A DNA stretch of 64,000 bases from Heterobasidion occidentale. Taxonomy: Eukaryota > Basidiomycota > Agaricomycetes > Russulales > Bondarzewiaceae. Below are positions 12,791-24,302 of the stretch, piece after piece (within the stretch, counting starts at the first letter, position 1; each line of letters starts with the position of its first letter). The DNA is taken from contig JBCAQO010000001.1 of NCBI GenBank assembly GCA_039111635.1, positions 1,612,001 to 1,676,000 of the forward strand. The letters run 5' to 3'. The notes under the pieces are model-generated. The model searched no databases and had not been told where the DNA came from. It was given only the letters and a program-made list of their open reading frames with translations. The translations under genes and the position numbers were made by a program.

Positions 12791-13897
12791 CTACTCTGCG
12801 CGCTCCTTTCCCTTGTTGGTGGTGGTATGACCATTCTCTTCCGCCAGCATCCGCAACTTCTCTGCTGATTCTTGGACAGCTAGAGACAGCTATAAATAGG
12901 GCAGTGAGCGGATGGACGAGAACGCCAATGAACAGACAAACGTTGATCACGCCTGTGTCTACGGCCCGCACCATATACAGCTCAGCTTCGTCGGATGCCC
13001 CTAACGTGGTATCACCAGTGTTCGCCGGCATCCATGGAGGAGGGTCGTCCTGAAAGGAAGTCAATCATACATGGTTCGGTGGCTTCGCGACTCCATACCT
13101 TGGTTAAGCCGACGGTTGGCGCCTTGTTGTCTTGCAATTCCAGCAGGATGGCAAAAGTATTTTCATCTGGATGATCAATGTGAATGAGTACCGTGGCTAT
13201 GGGCGGTATAGGGGCAGTCTCTACCAGTTGGGGCGAGTTCACCCAGCTGCGATTCGACCATGTTGAGTTTGATCAGGAATGAACGGAAATACTGTCCGAG
13301 GACGGCTGATGGCATTGCATCTTCGACACTTCATCAGATGGGTGGTGGCATTAGCATTCATGGCATGCGGCATCCAGAGAGACTGACCTGGTATCTTTAT
13401 TATAAGATTCAACCTCGATCATATTCTGGACCGAGAATATGAAGCGCTCCAGCGCGACATCATGCTTATTCTTGATTATGACAACCACTTTGTCTACGTG
13501 CCCCTGTGGATGGGAAAGTACACGATAAGAATAGACAGGAAGGCGACAGAATGATACCTACAAGTATCAACTCCTGTCCCACGGCTTTGATGGCCCCAGA
13601 GATATATTCGTTCAAGCCTGGGTGGCGAGACTGATATACAGGTGTATCATACTTCTTTCGCCGTACGAAGAGCTCTGCAGGATAGATTTGTCGAACGTAG
13701 AGGATGGTATGTATCGCAACCTCAACTGGAGTGATCAATGAGCATACTTTTGAGTGGGCCACACGCATACTTATTACTCACTAAATTCTGTGATCCCTCG
13801 GACGGTTTCTGGAGAGAGATTCCTGGGTTACCATGGACCGTGGACTCGGTGAAGCGGCCTACGTACGATTAAAAGTCAAAGAGGAGCCGGGAGGCAT
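12791..13897 (-). CDS. REV7: HORMA-domain protein Rev7/MAD2L2, DNA polymerase zeta accessory subunit
   Basis: Eight minus-strand exons (13897..13867, 13808..13782, 13725..13562, 13503..13388, 13328..13243, 13196..13099, 13049..12942, 12889..12791) give 242 residues, all in phase. Recognition rests on LTFNQTVRGITEFIEVAIH, then TILYVRQIYPAELFVRRKKY and the SRHPGLNEYI segment, typical of MAD2B/Rev7. The C-terminal safety-belt region is WMPA...LGASDEAELYMVRAV. Known role: binds Rev3 for translesion synthesis and acts as a HORMA clamp with other partners. The splice at 13242..13197 is the least certain and shortens the loop before ATVLIHID compared with the animal protein. Tiny exons 1 and 2 (31 and 27 nt) are easily missed by gene callers. 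Confidence 0.85.
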
Positions 13898-14171
13898 TTC
13901 ATATTTCTAATGGTGACGGTATGAGTCTCAGTTGCGAAGCTAGAAGTCACGGCTCTGTGGCATTCAATGCCGCGATCAACGAACCGGAAAGATCCAGCGA
14001 CCCGTTTCGGGAATCGATGCAGTCCCTGCCACCTGGCTCGGAGAGCTGGCAGTAAATCCAATGATTTCAAAGCGTATTAACTCGCGTAAGTATACAGTGT
14101 CTCTACGAATGTATGACCATGAAGTTGAGATCGACAATCAGGACATCCACTTAGCGCGAGAAAGAACGACC

Positions 14172-16160
14172 TTAATTACGGTTCGCCAACCGTCGTCGCC
14201 TTCGTTCCCGCCATACAGGGCCCCACCTGATTTCTACCCACATCAGAGGACTCACAGCGACACATATCCCACCTAAAAGGACATATGTCCAACCTGGTCC
14301 CAGTGCCTTTATAATGAGATCTATCACGGAGACGAGTGCTGCACCCAATGAACAACGTATCAGGTTATTCTGAAATCCGAAGAGCCATTAGGGAATTTCA
14401 GAAGAAGAAAATGGACGAGCTCACGCAAGCGGTAATAGAAGAGCCTTGAGACGGAGCCAAGTCCAAGAGGAGAGTTTGGATCGTATTCATTACAGCATTG
14501 GTAACGTAACCAACTGTCAAGAGGCCTCGTGTGAGACCATAACCTTGCATTTTGAAACTGTCATGCAGACTTACTGATGATTTGTAGTATCAATGGACCT
14601 GCGAGCGATACGCGAGCTTTCAGACACCAGCCGTAGCCAATAGTGCATGCCACGAAGACAGCGACGTAGATTGGCATCGTCCTCAAGCGTGCCATTTCTA
14701 TGGGAAAGTTTTCGTCCTTTGTTACGTCTTTGACATCGCGTTTCTCTAAATCGGATTGCGCCTTCTTGATCATGCTGTTCTTAATAGCAGCATAGTCCCT
14801 ATCGAGGAAACGGCCCGTGATCACAGAGCCAAATACCATACCCCCTCCAATGGCGAGGAAACAGAGTCCGATGTCCGTTTGATTCAAGAATGGGTAGACG
14901 TCTGCAAAGAGAGAGGATATTGTGGTCGTCACGCTATAAAACACGGCATATAGAACGCCATTGAAGATGAGCAGGATGACAATATCCGGATATGTGAATA
15001 GACGAAGTGGATTCGCGAATGGCTTCGGCGGAGGCCGGTCATTAGGTGCGGTAGGTTTGCGGCTCTTGCCTATAACAGGAATAATAGGTCGATAAAATTT
15101 TGAAGGGACGATGCTTCCATCTCCTACTAGAGATCGTAGAGTCTCCGGTAAAAGGCTACGGGAAAAGTGAGAATCAGAAGGTCATACACGAATACTTGAT
15201 CCATCTTACAGAAGCATGACCAAGGCACAGGCAGCGGATGATATACAAAGGAACCAGAATATAGCCCTTCGTAATATTTAGAAATGAGCCGCTGTAAAGA
15301 AGGGAGGACTCACCTCCAACCTAGACCTTGGGCCAAGCCACCACCTATCACCGGTCCAAGGCAAGGTCCTATCTAAAAGATCGTGTGTGAGGCCCTCGAT
15401 ATACCTTGTTAAGAAACCTGAGATCACCATCGGCCCCATGCTGAACAGTCCAAAAAGACCTCCTCGTTCAGATGGTGACGCTATATCGGCAATGACCCCC
15501 GCGCCTGTCAAGAAGCGTCAGAAATGACACGTGGACCTTAATCCGCAGCATGCATGGCTCCTCACCGAGGGCAACCGTGCTGGCTGATCCGGCTGCTTGA
15601 ATACACCGAAGTAGCATCAACAACCAGTACGCAGATGTGGGGACGAGAGCCAGTCCTACGCATGACAGAGACAACACAATCATGCAAGCGAGGATCATGG
15701 GTCTGCGACCCCAACGGTCAGAGAGGGTTCCCCAAAACATTGGGGCTGTGAACGAATTATAGGATGAGAGAGGACGACATAAAATGAAGTTGGACGACGA
15801 ACAGATGCCTTGCATGACCATGTAAATGGTTACAGTCAAGTTGATCATCTCAACAGACTTATGGAACTGAGACGCGATGGTAGGAATCGCTGGGAAGTAT
15901 ATATTTGCGGTGAGAGGGCTAGAAAATAAACTCAGTCACTAATTCTTGTGTGTCGGGAGTATTTTTGAGTGTTACCTGAATACTGCAGCAACAGAAGCTG
16001 TACCGACCAAAAACCACTTCTCGTGCTGCGTGAAGATACTGTACTGTTTTTCGGCAGATACAGTTGGTTCCCCCATTTTTGATTTTTCATCTATATGTGT
16101 CGTCCCATGTGCCGAGGGCTGCTGTGAGACAATTAGACCACTGGCAGCAGTCGCCGTCAT
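14172..16160 (-). CDS. Major facilitator superfamily drug:H+ antiporter (DHA1, Qdr/Flr-like)
   Basis: Nine minus-strand exons (16160..15976, 15918..15803, 15745..15566, 15504..15428, 15372..15314, 15266..15210, 15155..14575, 14513..14425, 14369..14172) give 513 residues. The MFS signature between TM2 and TM3 is GTLSDRWGRRP, the antiporter-type motif in TM5 is IGPCLGPVIGGGLAQGLGWR, and the C-terminus ends in the usual EIRWGP tail. Twelve hydrophobic segments are expected and the central cytosolic loop is long (LEKRDVKDVTKDENF). Known role of the class: export of drugs, organic acids or polyamines across the plasma membrane; the substrate is unknown. The first methionine (16160) gives a 28-residue longer tail than the alternative MGEPTV start. 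Confidence 0.88.
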
Positions 16161-16470
16161 GTTTGCTGGCAGAGTTGACAGAGGTGCCAGATTTCGACAT
16201 GAACCCTACCAAAGTAGACGGTGCAGCGTGTCGCCTGATGAGAGGGCCCTACCCGGCCTTCACAAGCAGACGATGCATATATAGGTTCGAACATGCAGCT
16301 GTGTGGGTCCAACCGTCGGATTCCCCATTTGATTTATTTCCAGCTCCGAAACCTACGGACCGTCGGAATCTTACCGTGAGAACATCCCATCCCAACGGAA
16401 GACGCAGTGCGCTCAGCTCCCTCGCAATTACTTATGCTCGCTTCGGGGGCTTTCAATATCGATGGATAGT

Positions 16471-17665
16471 TCAAAGGTACTTTGGTAATATCTCATGAAC
16501 AGAGGTAGACGAAGCCGCCGAGTACTCTTCTAATATTTCCTTACATGAAAGATGGGCTGAGTCGGATGAAACGACGTTATCGTGCTTCAGCTGAGCCACC
16601 TATGAGGCATCAATATTAGCATGAGCGGAAGAGTACGCCGTCAAAATGTAGCAAATAAAATCACCTGGTCTCTTGTCACGGTAAACAAATTTGGAGGGAG
16701 GCGTTCAAAAATAGCGCCTTGAACCTCTCCAACGAACCAAGGAAGAGATACGATAGGTCTTATACGCTTGGTATATTTGAGGACCAGCTCGATAATTTGA
16801 CGATAAGTAAATACTAACGGAGCACGGCTCTCCCATCAGACTTGGGATCTCATTTCCATGGGTGAGGACGCACCTTCTGGACCACCGGCCTCAATAATCT
16901 TACCCGCGACCTTTTTGGTCACTGCTTCGTCGGAACTTGTGATGATCTCGACAAGTCGCCCCAAATCACCCGCATATACGGGCTGAAATCGCGTAAGGCC
17001 GCCTCCAAAGACTGGCATGAACGGAAGAAATCGAGATAGCTTAGCGAACCTCTATTTTCTCGCGAAGTCAGGTACTGTCTCAAAGCGGAATATAGTCATG
17101 ATACGCACCAGAAAGAATCCATCTCCCGGCCCGAATACGAGACTGGGTCTCACAACCGTAGCATCCGGGCATGCCTTGAACACAGCTTCTTCGCCTAAAC
17201 CTTTGGTCCTCTCGTAGGGAATATCGCTATCTTTGTCTGCGCCGATTGCGCTGATATGGATCAATCTAGCGCCAACTTCCTTCGCCGCGTTTGCCACGTT
17301 CTCCGCACCCCTCCATTGAATCTCGTCGAATTGTTCCAGCGACCCATGGAGAATTCCAACCAACGAGACGACGACGTCTGCATTGTCGAAGGCCTGTCGT
17401 AGGGTCTGAGGATTCGTGATGTCGATCGGAATGGGCGGTAGGAGATGCTCTTGTGGGATGTCACGGGTCAACCGGGAGTATGTAGACTCAGGATGTCGCG
17501 AGGATACTTGTATGCGACGCAGAACCTTGGTAGAGGTGTTGCATTTGCTGATAGCGGTTGCAATGTTGCTTCCTGCCAAGCACATGTCAGTGGCACGGTG
17601 AAATGCGATCAATACCGCAGCTCACCTAGAAATCCTGCCCCACATAGAACAACCTTCTGAGCCAT
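16471..17665 (-). CDS. Atypical short-chain dehydrogenase, NDUFA9/Coq11-like
   Basis: Minus-strand exons 17665..17626, 17572..17109, 17051..16874, 16813..16665 and 16599..16471 give 319 residues. An N-terminal Rossmann glycine motif (VVLCGAGFLGSNIA, split by intron 1) is followed by DADVVVSLVGILHG-like and HISAIGADKDSDIPYERTKG segments, the last holding the family tyrosine/lysine. VVRPSLVFGPGDGFF and FQPVYAGDLGRLV complete the fold. This is the NmrA-like/NDUFA9 subgroup, which includes complex I 39-kDa subunits and yeast Coq11 (coenzyme Q synthome). The short N-terminus lacks a clear mitochondrial presequence, so Coq11-like is only a preference. Its promoter lies in the sparse region above 17665. 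Confidence 0.8.
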
Positions 17666-19816
17666 GTTGTGTACGGTCAGCCTTGAAGAATAGCAGACTA
17701 GAGCAAAGACATTGTGAACGTCAATACCGGTGGCAGTGGTCTAGATCGTGAGGAGACGGGTCATCATGCGCTCATGACGTACGGCCGAAGCGATCCTGAA
17801 CCAGCATCGGATTCCGCTGATCATGAGTGACGCCTCAGTCGACATCGCGAGAAGCCGAGACCAGAGGCAGCCGGGTCGAGCGATCGACGGCCCACGACGG
17901 GAGTGATCCACGATCCAGTTCCTCCTCATGCGGAGATGCATGACATCTCAGTGCCACGCATTGCCACCGTCAGCTCCTTGTCTTCAGAACATTCCACGAT
18001 GGGAATTCGATGGCCGTTTAGCCGTCCCACTCCATGGAAGTTGACCAACTATCGTGTTCATCGATGTCCATGGGAGACGGTGATGTGAGAGGATGTGAGG
18101 GGATGTTGGGAGGTGTGATGAGATGTTGGGAGATGTTACTCGTCCAGGCTACCAGTCGGACTTGTTGCACTCCTCCTCAAAGGGCTGAGGTAAAGTTCGA
18201 CGTGTCTGTCATAAGCTTTTCTCTTTCGAACTGTTGCTAGGGGCGCACCTGAACAATACGCCTGCCAGCAGCCACGTACAGGGTGTAGAGAGGTGGTACG
18301 TGGTACGTGGACAAGAAGGAGTAGTTGCTGAAAGATCAAATGAAACCCGGGGACATGGCAGTGAGGTCCAGGTCGGAGGCGTGCGGCTTCTACCCATTGG
18401 GTCGGTGAATTGTCGTGTCACGGCGACCTGTTTTGGATCACCATAGTCCCAAAACGCAGCAACATAGGCGGTTTCCTTCAACCTCCGACGCAGCGTATTC
18501 GAAGATTACCGCAGCAGTTCCAGAAGCCTGATATTCTGTCGGCCCTCGTTCGACGCCTTGATGGCAAAGGTGGTCACTCGATTTCCTAAAACTACAATGG
18601 TGAGTTCATGCCGCACCTCGTTCTCGAGGTTGGCTGTGATAGCTAGGGCGGCCTGAGTCAACCAATTCGTTCATCTCGACTTCATTCATCTATACTTTCC
18701 TCTATTCGACCGTGCTAATGTAGCCAAAATTGTTCTTGATCATCCTCTCAGATCAGGGAAGGTTTCTTGTCGGGAGGAAATTCGACTGAGGGGTACTCGA
18801 TGGTTACTGGAGTTGACCATTCCATGGCAGCAACCCGGACGACCTTGACTAGTTGGTATGCATCGCATATTGTCCGTCTCCGATCTCAAGTCCAGATGGA
18901 TCGCTATCAATGGGGTCCACGTCGATAACAGCGGCGCATACAATGCTGCTTGGTGTCACTTGAAGGGCTCTCGAAAGACGGTCGTAAGTTATTCAATTTC
19001 AATCAGACAGCCCCATAACGTGACAACTCACTCGTCATGACCAGTTTTGGGAAGTCAACGAATCAGACGTGCAAGTAAAAAACCTAGCTGGACATAGTCC
19101 TAGCATTCAGCGTTCCATAAATCTGAAAGACGGATGGGCGTCAGCCGGAGCCGCGAGTAGAGAGACCTGAAACCTTCTCTTAGTATGCATCTTCCTGACT
19201 GTCTCCATGAAGAGATAGCCCTACTGCGAGGTAAGAGTGTAGTTTTCATGATGATCATGCTAAATGGTCCCAGAAGCGCAGACGCTCAAGTCCCATTTCC
19301 GACTCTGGACATCGTTGATCAAGAACGTGGCGTTACTGTCGGTGATGAGCAATCCTACTGCAATTCCCCCGCACCATCAAAGCAGCCGAAGCGTATGGAT
19401 AGGCCCCCAGTAGGACACAAGAAAGTTTTTCCGGAAAGGCCTTATAAAGATGCACGCTTCGCCCGCGCAGCACAGCTGTACCGAGATTGCTTCGCCGTTC
19501 GCACCCCTCAGCTCAGATTTCAAGCCAGTCGCAAAGCCCCTCGACCATCGCCAGGCCATCTATCCGTACCCAAGCGCGCGCAGATTTTCGTGATCAATGA
19601 TAGCGAGATACTCAGCAGAAAGACCTCGATGGCGATGTAGTGGTCGAGAGAGAAGTATATTCGCCGCACGTTTGTGGGCGTCTATTGTCTCTGGTTTTTG
19701 GCCATACCAACCCTTGACCACGCCCCAGATTCAATTCTCTCGCTCTTCATACATAGAATCAGTCCCCTCTTTACTTCAGCCTCTTCGAACCACCTTTGCG
19801 ACCTCGCTTTCCAGCC
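17666..19816. other. 2.1-kb region with no convincing gene; short tandem-like repeats
   Basis: Open frames here are short, overlap on both strands and show no recognisable motif, so I call none. Near 18083-18140 the sequence repeats units related to GATGTTGGGAG and GGATGTGAGG. Near 18294-18310 GTGGTAC is directly repeated. An open frame on the plus strand (19185-19640) encodes 151 residues of basic, low-homology sequence and could be part of an unrecognised gene. This is the least gene-dense stretch of the window. Confidence 0.4.
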
Positions 19817-21392
19817 ATGATGCCTTCAGACATGCAGCCTTCCACCCCCACCCCCCCTGCAACGACGGCGAATCCATCGCCACTCCCCTCCTACCCTTTG
19901 CGCCTCCCGAATTACAGATTCTCCCATCAGGAGAGGTTCCATCCGTATGGCCGTAGGAACGAGCCCACCCAGGCATTCGATCCGATGGTGAGGGCCTCCC
20001 CAATGTGTGCTGCACGGACTGCTCAAAATTTCTTTCACAGCAAACTATCAACTATAACAGCGCGCCGCGCCACCCCGAATTTGCCATGGCATGTTCAATA
20101 TCACCCACCCTTCGCAGACATTAACGCCCTTGCGTCGCAGGCTGTTATCCCCGAGGAAAACGATGCGGATTTGAACGCGCTCGAAAGAGTCGTCAGCGGT
20201 TTGGAAGGTAGGCAACAAGACATGACGCCGCAGAGGCGCACCTTCGGGGTATTGGTCGTCGTGCGTCTTATCCTCATTCGTTGCAGTACGTTGTTGGGTG
20301 ATATTCTCCCCAGGACCTTGCTCTTGCCATGCGGAACAGGCTCGGCGGCAAAGACCGGCGCAGGGCCTGAAGTCAAACTGAGTCGCTTTTCTTGTATTTT
20401 TCTTAAAAATATGCGACAGCCACCGTCAGCGTCTCACCAAAATGAGATGGCTGCGGATGGACTGTCCAAGATACCGAGGCGAGTTCCGAATGTTTCCCTG
20501 TGAAGTTCCATGTAACATATCTGCGTCGGTGGCGTCGTTTGAAATCTGACCGTTGGCTGTGCCTATCTGCGTCCGTTGAGATCTGCATGTGTTGTGTGCG
20601 ACTGAATAGGTTCCACCGCCGTCTTTGTAAACCACTAACAGTTCAGTTTGGAATGGGCACGCCGAGGTATCGAGCGGAGGGAACCCGTTTCCACCTCACA
20701 TCTACACACCCCTCGCATATTCGATCTGGCATCGATGTCTACTTGTCAAAAAATCCGCGTTCGCTTCCCAGCAGAGCTGGAGAAACCCCCTGCCGACCGC
20801 CCCAGAAAGGTAAGACCACGCTCAGCAGACAGCGGTCCAGCACGACGACTGACGCCGCGCGTTCAGGCGAACCTCACCTACCCCAAGGTCGCCCAGGTCA
20901 AGCACAGCAAGACAGGATAGAGTCCGCGGACCTCTACTGGGGCCACCGCTGCGTGACGGCCTCGCCAGGAAAGTTCATGGGCAACCGGCGTCGTGAGCGG
21001 TGCGTACCGCCTCCTGCCCCTGGCCCTCCCGAGCAGGTACGTTGCCCGCCTTTCTGCACGGAAGGCACCACCGGCTCACGACGGCCGCAGGACTCCAAGG
21101 CGGGCTTGCTGCGCTCCCTGTCGAACGCGCTGGCGACGGACGGCCCGCCGATCGGCCTGAGACAGTCGCCCCGCCCACAACTCGCGATATCCGTCCCCGA
21201 CAAGACTCTGAGAGGGCCGTGCACCCTCTGCGGCTCAAAAGTGGTCCGCCGCTCAGCATCACGCCCACGTCCACGTCGTCTTCGTCTTCGGGAGACCAGG
21301 ACTCAAGTTTTTCGTATCTGGACGTGAAGGAGACGAAAGACGAGCAGCATCACGGTCCACTGCTCAATGAAGTTAGACCTGTCACGTTCTGA
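19817..21392 (+). CDS. Unresolved predicted multi-exon gene, function unknown
   Basis: I do not recognise a family. A plausible N-terminus starts with MMPSDMQPSTPT at 19817 and is proline-rich (LPSYPLRLPNYRFSHQERF). A good intron follows: GTGAGG donor at about 19988, acceptor CACAG at about 20040. Between 20040 and 20370 all three forward frames stay open, so the continuation cannot be chosen by eye. Further coding-looking blocks are 20940-21035 (DLYWGHRCVTASPGKF) and, after a likely intron ending near 21090, DSKAGLLRSLSNALATDG. A final block ends LLNEVRPVTF at 21392. These may be one gene or two. Gene presence is moderately likely; the structure is not supported. Confidence 0.3.
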
Positions 21393-21510
21393 CTCCACCA
21401 TTATAAGAAAAAAAAAACATATGTTACGATGTCCGAAGCATGACAGTGAGAGAGACGGACGTCGTCGAAATATTGCACCGTGAAAGTAAAAGTACATGGA
21501 AGTATGATAC

Positions 21511-23025
21511 TCATCCGACCGCCTCCGAGACCAGACCCGCGCGTCCTCTCTGAGCCTCTCCTCCAATCCTCCCTCCCCGCTGAACGCTTTCTTCTGTTCG
21601 CGGCTCAAGAAACTGCTCATGCCCTTCGACTTGGTCCTCAGCCGCTCGTCCTCCTCGAGCTCCGCCTTCTCCTCTCCAGGAGCAAGGTCAACCGCTCCTT
21701 CCTATCGGTGCTCAGACCCACGGCATTCGAGGACATCGCCGCCAACCGCGCCGCACGATCGTCCGCCGAGGAGCTCGGCGGGTTCGGGTTCGGCGCGCGC
21801 GACGGTGGTTGAGTGGATCTCGATGGCAATGGGGCAGGTCTTGGCGGAGTTTGTGGTCCGAGGCGTGCGCGCTTGTAATACGATGCATCGGGATCCCGAG
21901 GACTCTGGCTCCGATATCGCTTGGGCCCGTCATCTCCACGATGACGTGGACTGTGTTCGCGGAGCCTGCTCATGCTCCTGCTCCGGCTACGCCCCCTGCG
22001 GTCATCGTACTCGCGTGGGCTCGGCGACTCGTCTGACCGCGTCCATGGAGGCGTACGACGATCCACATCGTCTCGCCGTCTCTCGTGACTTGGGCTCCTG
22101 GGCCGACGGCGGTGTTGCACGTCGGGAGTGCGGCTCCGGCTGCGGTATCGGCGCGAATAATCGTCATCGCGACGGACATGCTCGTGATTGTTATGTGGGC
22201 GTGAGCGATAGGGCGAGCGGGAGCGTGGGGGGTCACGGGGGCTGAGCGAGCGTCTGCGGGGGTAGTGGTCGCGGTCGTCGTAGTCCAAGCGAGGAGGCGA
22301 GTCGGCTGCCCTGCCTCTGTCCTCTCGATCCCGTCGGCGCTGCTCCTTCTTCTCCTTCTTCTCTCGCTTCTTGTCTTTCTTGTCCTTCTTCGGTTTGATG
22401 CCGTTGCGCTCCTGCATCTCGCGCAAGCGCAGGGGATTCGACTTGAGGGCCTCCAGCGCGGCGGCCTCCTGCTGCTTGATCGCGAAGAGCGGATCTTCGC
22501 GGATTTTAGCAGCCGTGTCGCGCGCATTATTGGCGTTCTGGACTGCGATGAAGTTCTTGTGCGCGGCACCGAGCTTTTTAGTCGCCCGCGTCCGCGTTAG
22601 CATGCGCGGTTCGTCAAATGAATGAATCGAGATGGCGCACCTTCTCGTTCTCATCGGCCGTCAGGATCTTGTCGACCCGCTTCTTGCCGAGCAGGTAGTC
22701 CTCCAGATCGTTGGGGTTTTGGCTGCTGCCCGTGGCGGGGGTGGTGTACATCCACTCCAGCTTCTCCGTTCTCTTCCTTCCCGTCTGTTCCTCTTGCAAG
22801 CGCTGCAGCTCTTGCATCTGGCGCTCTTCCTCCTTTTCCTTGCGGAGCTGGTCGAGTTTCTTCTTTTCCTCGAGCTACGCAGAGTAACATCTATTCAGTC
22901 GAGGGTCCAGGAGAAACAGCGAGAGGGCTACGGACCGCTTTCTTTTCCTCGAGCCAGACCCGCTCCTGATTCTTCAACAGGAGCGGATGCCAGGACTTCT
23001 TCATGTTCAAGTCTCCACCACCCAT
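21511..23025 (-). CDS. CWC25: Pre-mRNA-splicing factor Cwc25, apparent frame break near 21671
   Basis: Exons 23025..22936, 22874..22641 and 22573 downwards. The N-terminus [20 protein letters not shown] is the strongly conserved Cir_N/Cwc25 start. [19 protein letters not shown] and [19 protein letters not shown] follow, then a long RS-rich tail (about 22350-21900), as expected of this Prp2-dependent step-1 splicing factor. The reading frame that contains [10 protein letters not shown] stops 12 codons later. The conserved-looking end ([18 protein letters not shown], then [12 protein letters not shown]) is in another frame, as if one G were missing from a G run near 21669-21672. The end at 21511 assumes a second small shift; in the unshifted frame the stop is 21303. 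The start is 230 bp from the divergent gene at 23256. Confidence 0.82.
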
Positions 23026-23255
23026 CTTTGCGAATGTCCCTGTTCGACGATATAGAAAGTGTTCTGTGTGTCCTTGAGACGAAGCGGGAGAGGAGGGGAG
23101 GAGCAGTGAGCGCTTGAGCGTGGAAGGCAGCAGACGTTCAAAGTGGCACTGACGACGTTCGGCAACTGCCGAACCCTTCTTGTCGTATGCTTGCGTGAAG
23201 CCCGTCCGTCACCCGCACGCGGAGCAGCTGCGCCCTCTCTTACCACCAGTGAACT

Positions 23256-24302
23256 ATGTCTGGGACGGACGATGACCGTCTGAGTGACATTGAAAGCGGC
23301 GAGCACGACCCTCTGAACGGTCGCGCCCGCCTCGGTGAATCTCCCGTACCCCAACCCATGTTTGCACCCCTTCGTCTTCCCCCGTATATATCGAGCCGTT
23401 AACGTGTCCCGTCCTGCACACCCTCTTGGACAGGCCCTCGCGCTCCATCTATGCCCTCACCCGAGGGGAGATAATGCGGGGCATCGCGAACCGCTTTGTG
23501 CACTCCCGAACGTACATCGTGCTCTATCTGGCCATGGCGGCGCTCTCCATCACCACGGTCGTGCTCAGCCTCAAGGACGGGTGCCCCGGCCTCGCGTTTT
23601 TCATCCTCGAGATTATCATTAACACGGCGATGATCGCTGAGGTGATCATTCGCTTCCTCGCGCTGGGACGGGTGAGTCATCCGCCGTCATGATGCTGGGC
23701 GCGCGTTCACGCGGCTCTCGCTCGCTCGCCTCGCTAACGCAAATATAAATTAGCAATTCTGGAAATACCCATTCAACATCTTCGATCTCATCGTGACGAC
23801 CTTCTGCGCGCTGACGCTTCTCGTGCTCGCCTTCTCGGGGTGCGGCGCGGCGAGCAAAGAGGAGGAGATCTTCGACACGCTCCTCCTCGTCGCGCGGAAC
23901 GTGCTCCAGTTCGGCCGCCTCGCGTCCGTCGTTCGACAGTGAGCCCCCTTGTGCTTTTTTTATAGCCCATCATGGCGCTGGTCGAGTTTCGGACGCTGAC
24001 GGCTGATGGGCTGATGGGCGGTGGGCTCGCCTTCGTGCAGATCCGGTCAGTCTATATTCACTAGGCCGAAACCGATCGATCTGTCCGCGGCGCGGCGGGC
24101 AGGCTACAGCCTCGACATGGATCTCGACGTCCCGGAGGACGACAGCGACGAGCTGCGAGCGCCGTTGGCGCGCAACCCCGTCCTGTTCGACGCGCGCGAG
24201 GAGCCACGCCCGGCAACTCGCGGCCCTATGTCTGATATGCCTAGAGCAGCGCAAGCGGCCAGGGACAGAGACGAAGAAGACGTGTGGGCCGAGTTGGGCT
24301 GA
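23256..24302 (+). CDS. Voltage-sensor-domain-only membrane protein (ion transport family fold, no pore)
   Basis: Exons 23256..23383, 23434..23671, 23754..23938 and 24041..24302 give 270 residues. A proline-rich cytosolic leader is followed by four predicted membrane helices: TYIVLYLAMAALSITTVVLS, LAFFILEIIINTAMIAEVI, FNIFDLIVTTFCALTLLVLA and LLLVARNVLQFGRLASVV. S2 carries acidic and arginine residues and S3 an aspartate, as in voltage sensors. S4 has arginines near FGR and VVR, but spaced 6-7 apart rather than every third residue. No pore helix or S5-S6 pair follows; the tail is acidic and soluble. It could be a proton-channel-like (Hv1-type) protein or a non-conducting sensor. The RxWRxxR motif of animal Hv1 is absent, so function is open. 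Confidence 0.65.

Noticed and set aside
19185..19640. A 151-codon plus-strand gene
   Set aside because: No recognisable motif, no nearby partner exon and a low-homology composition; left as a note in the region entry.
21511..21675. Calling CWC25 a pseudogene
   Set aside because: Conserved sequence continues intact in the next frame and the same one-base pattern recurs in other essential genes, so a base-call deficit is likelier.
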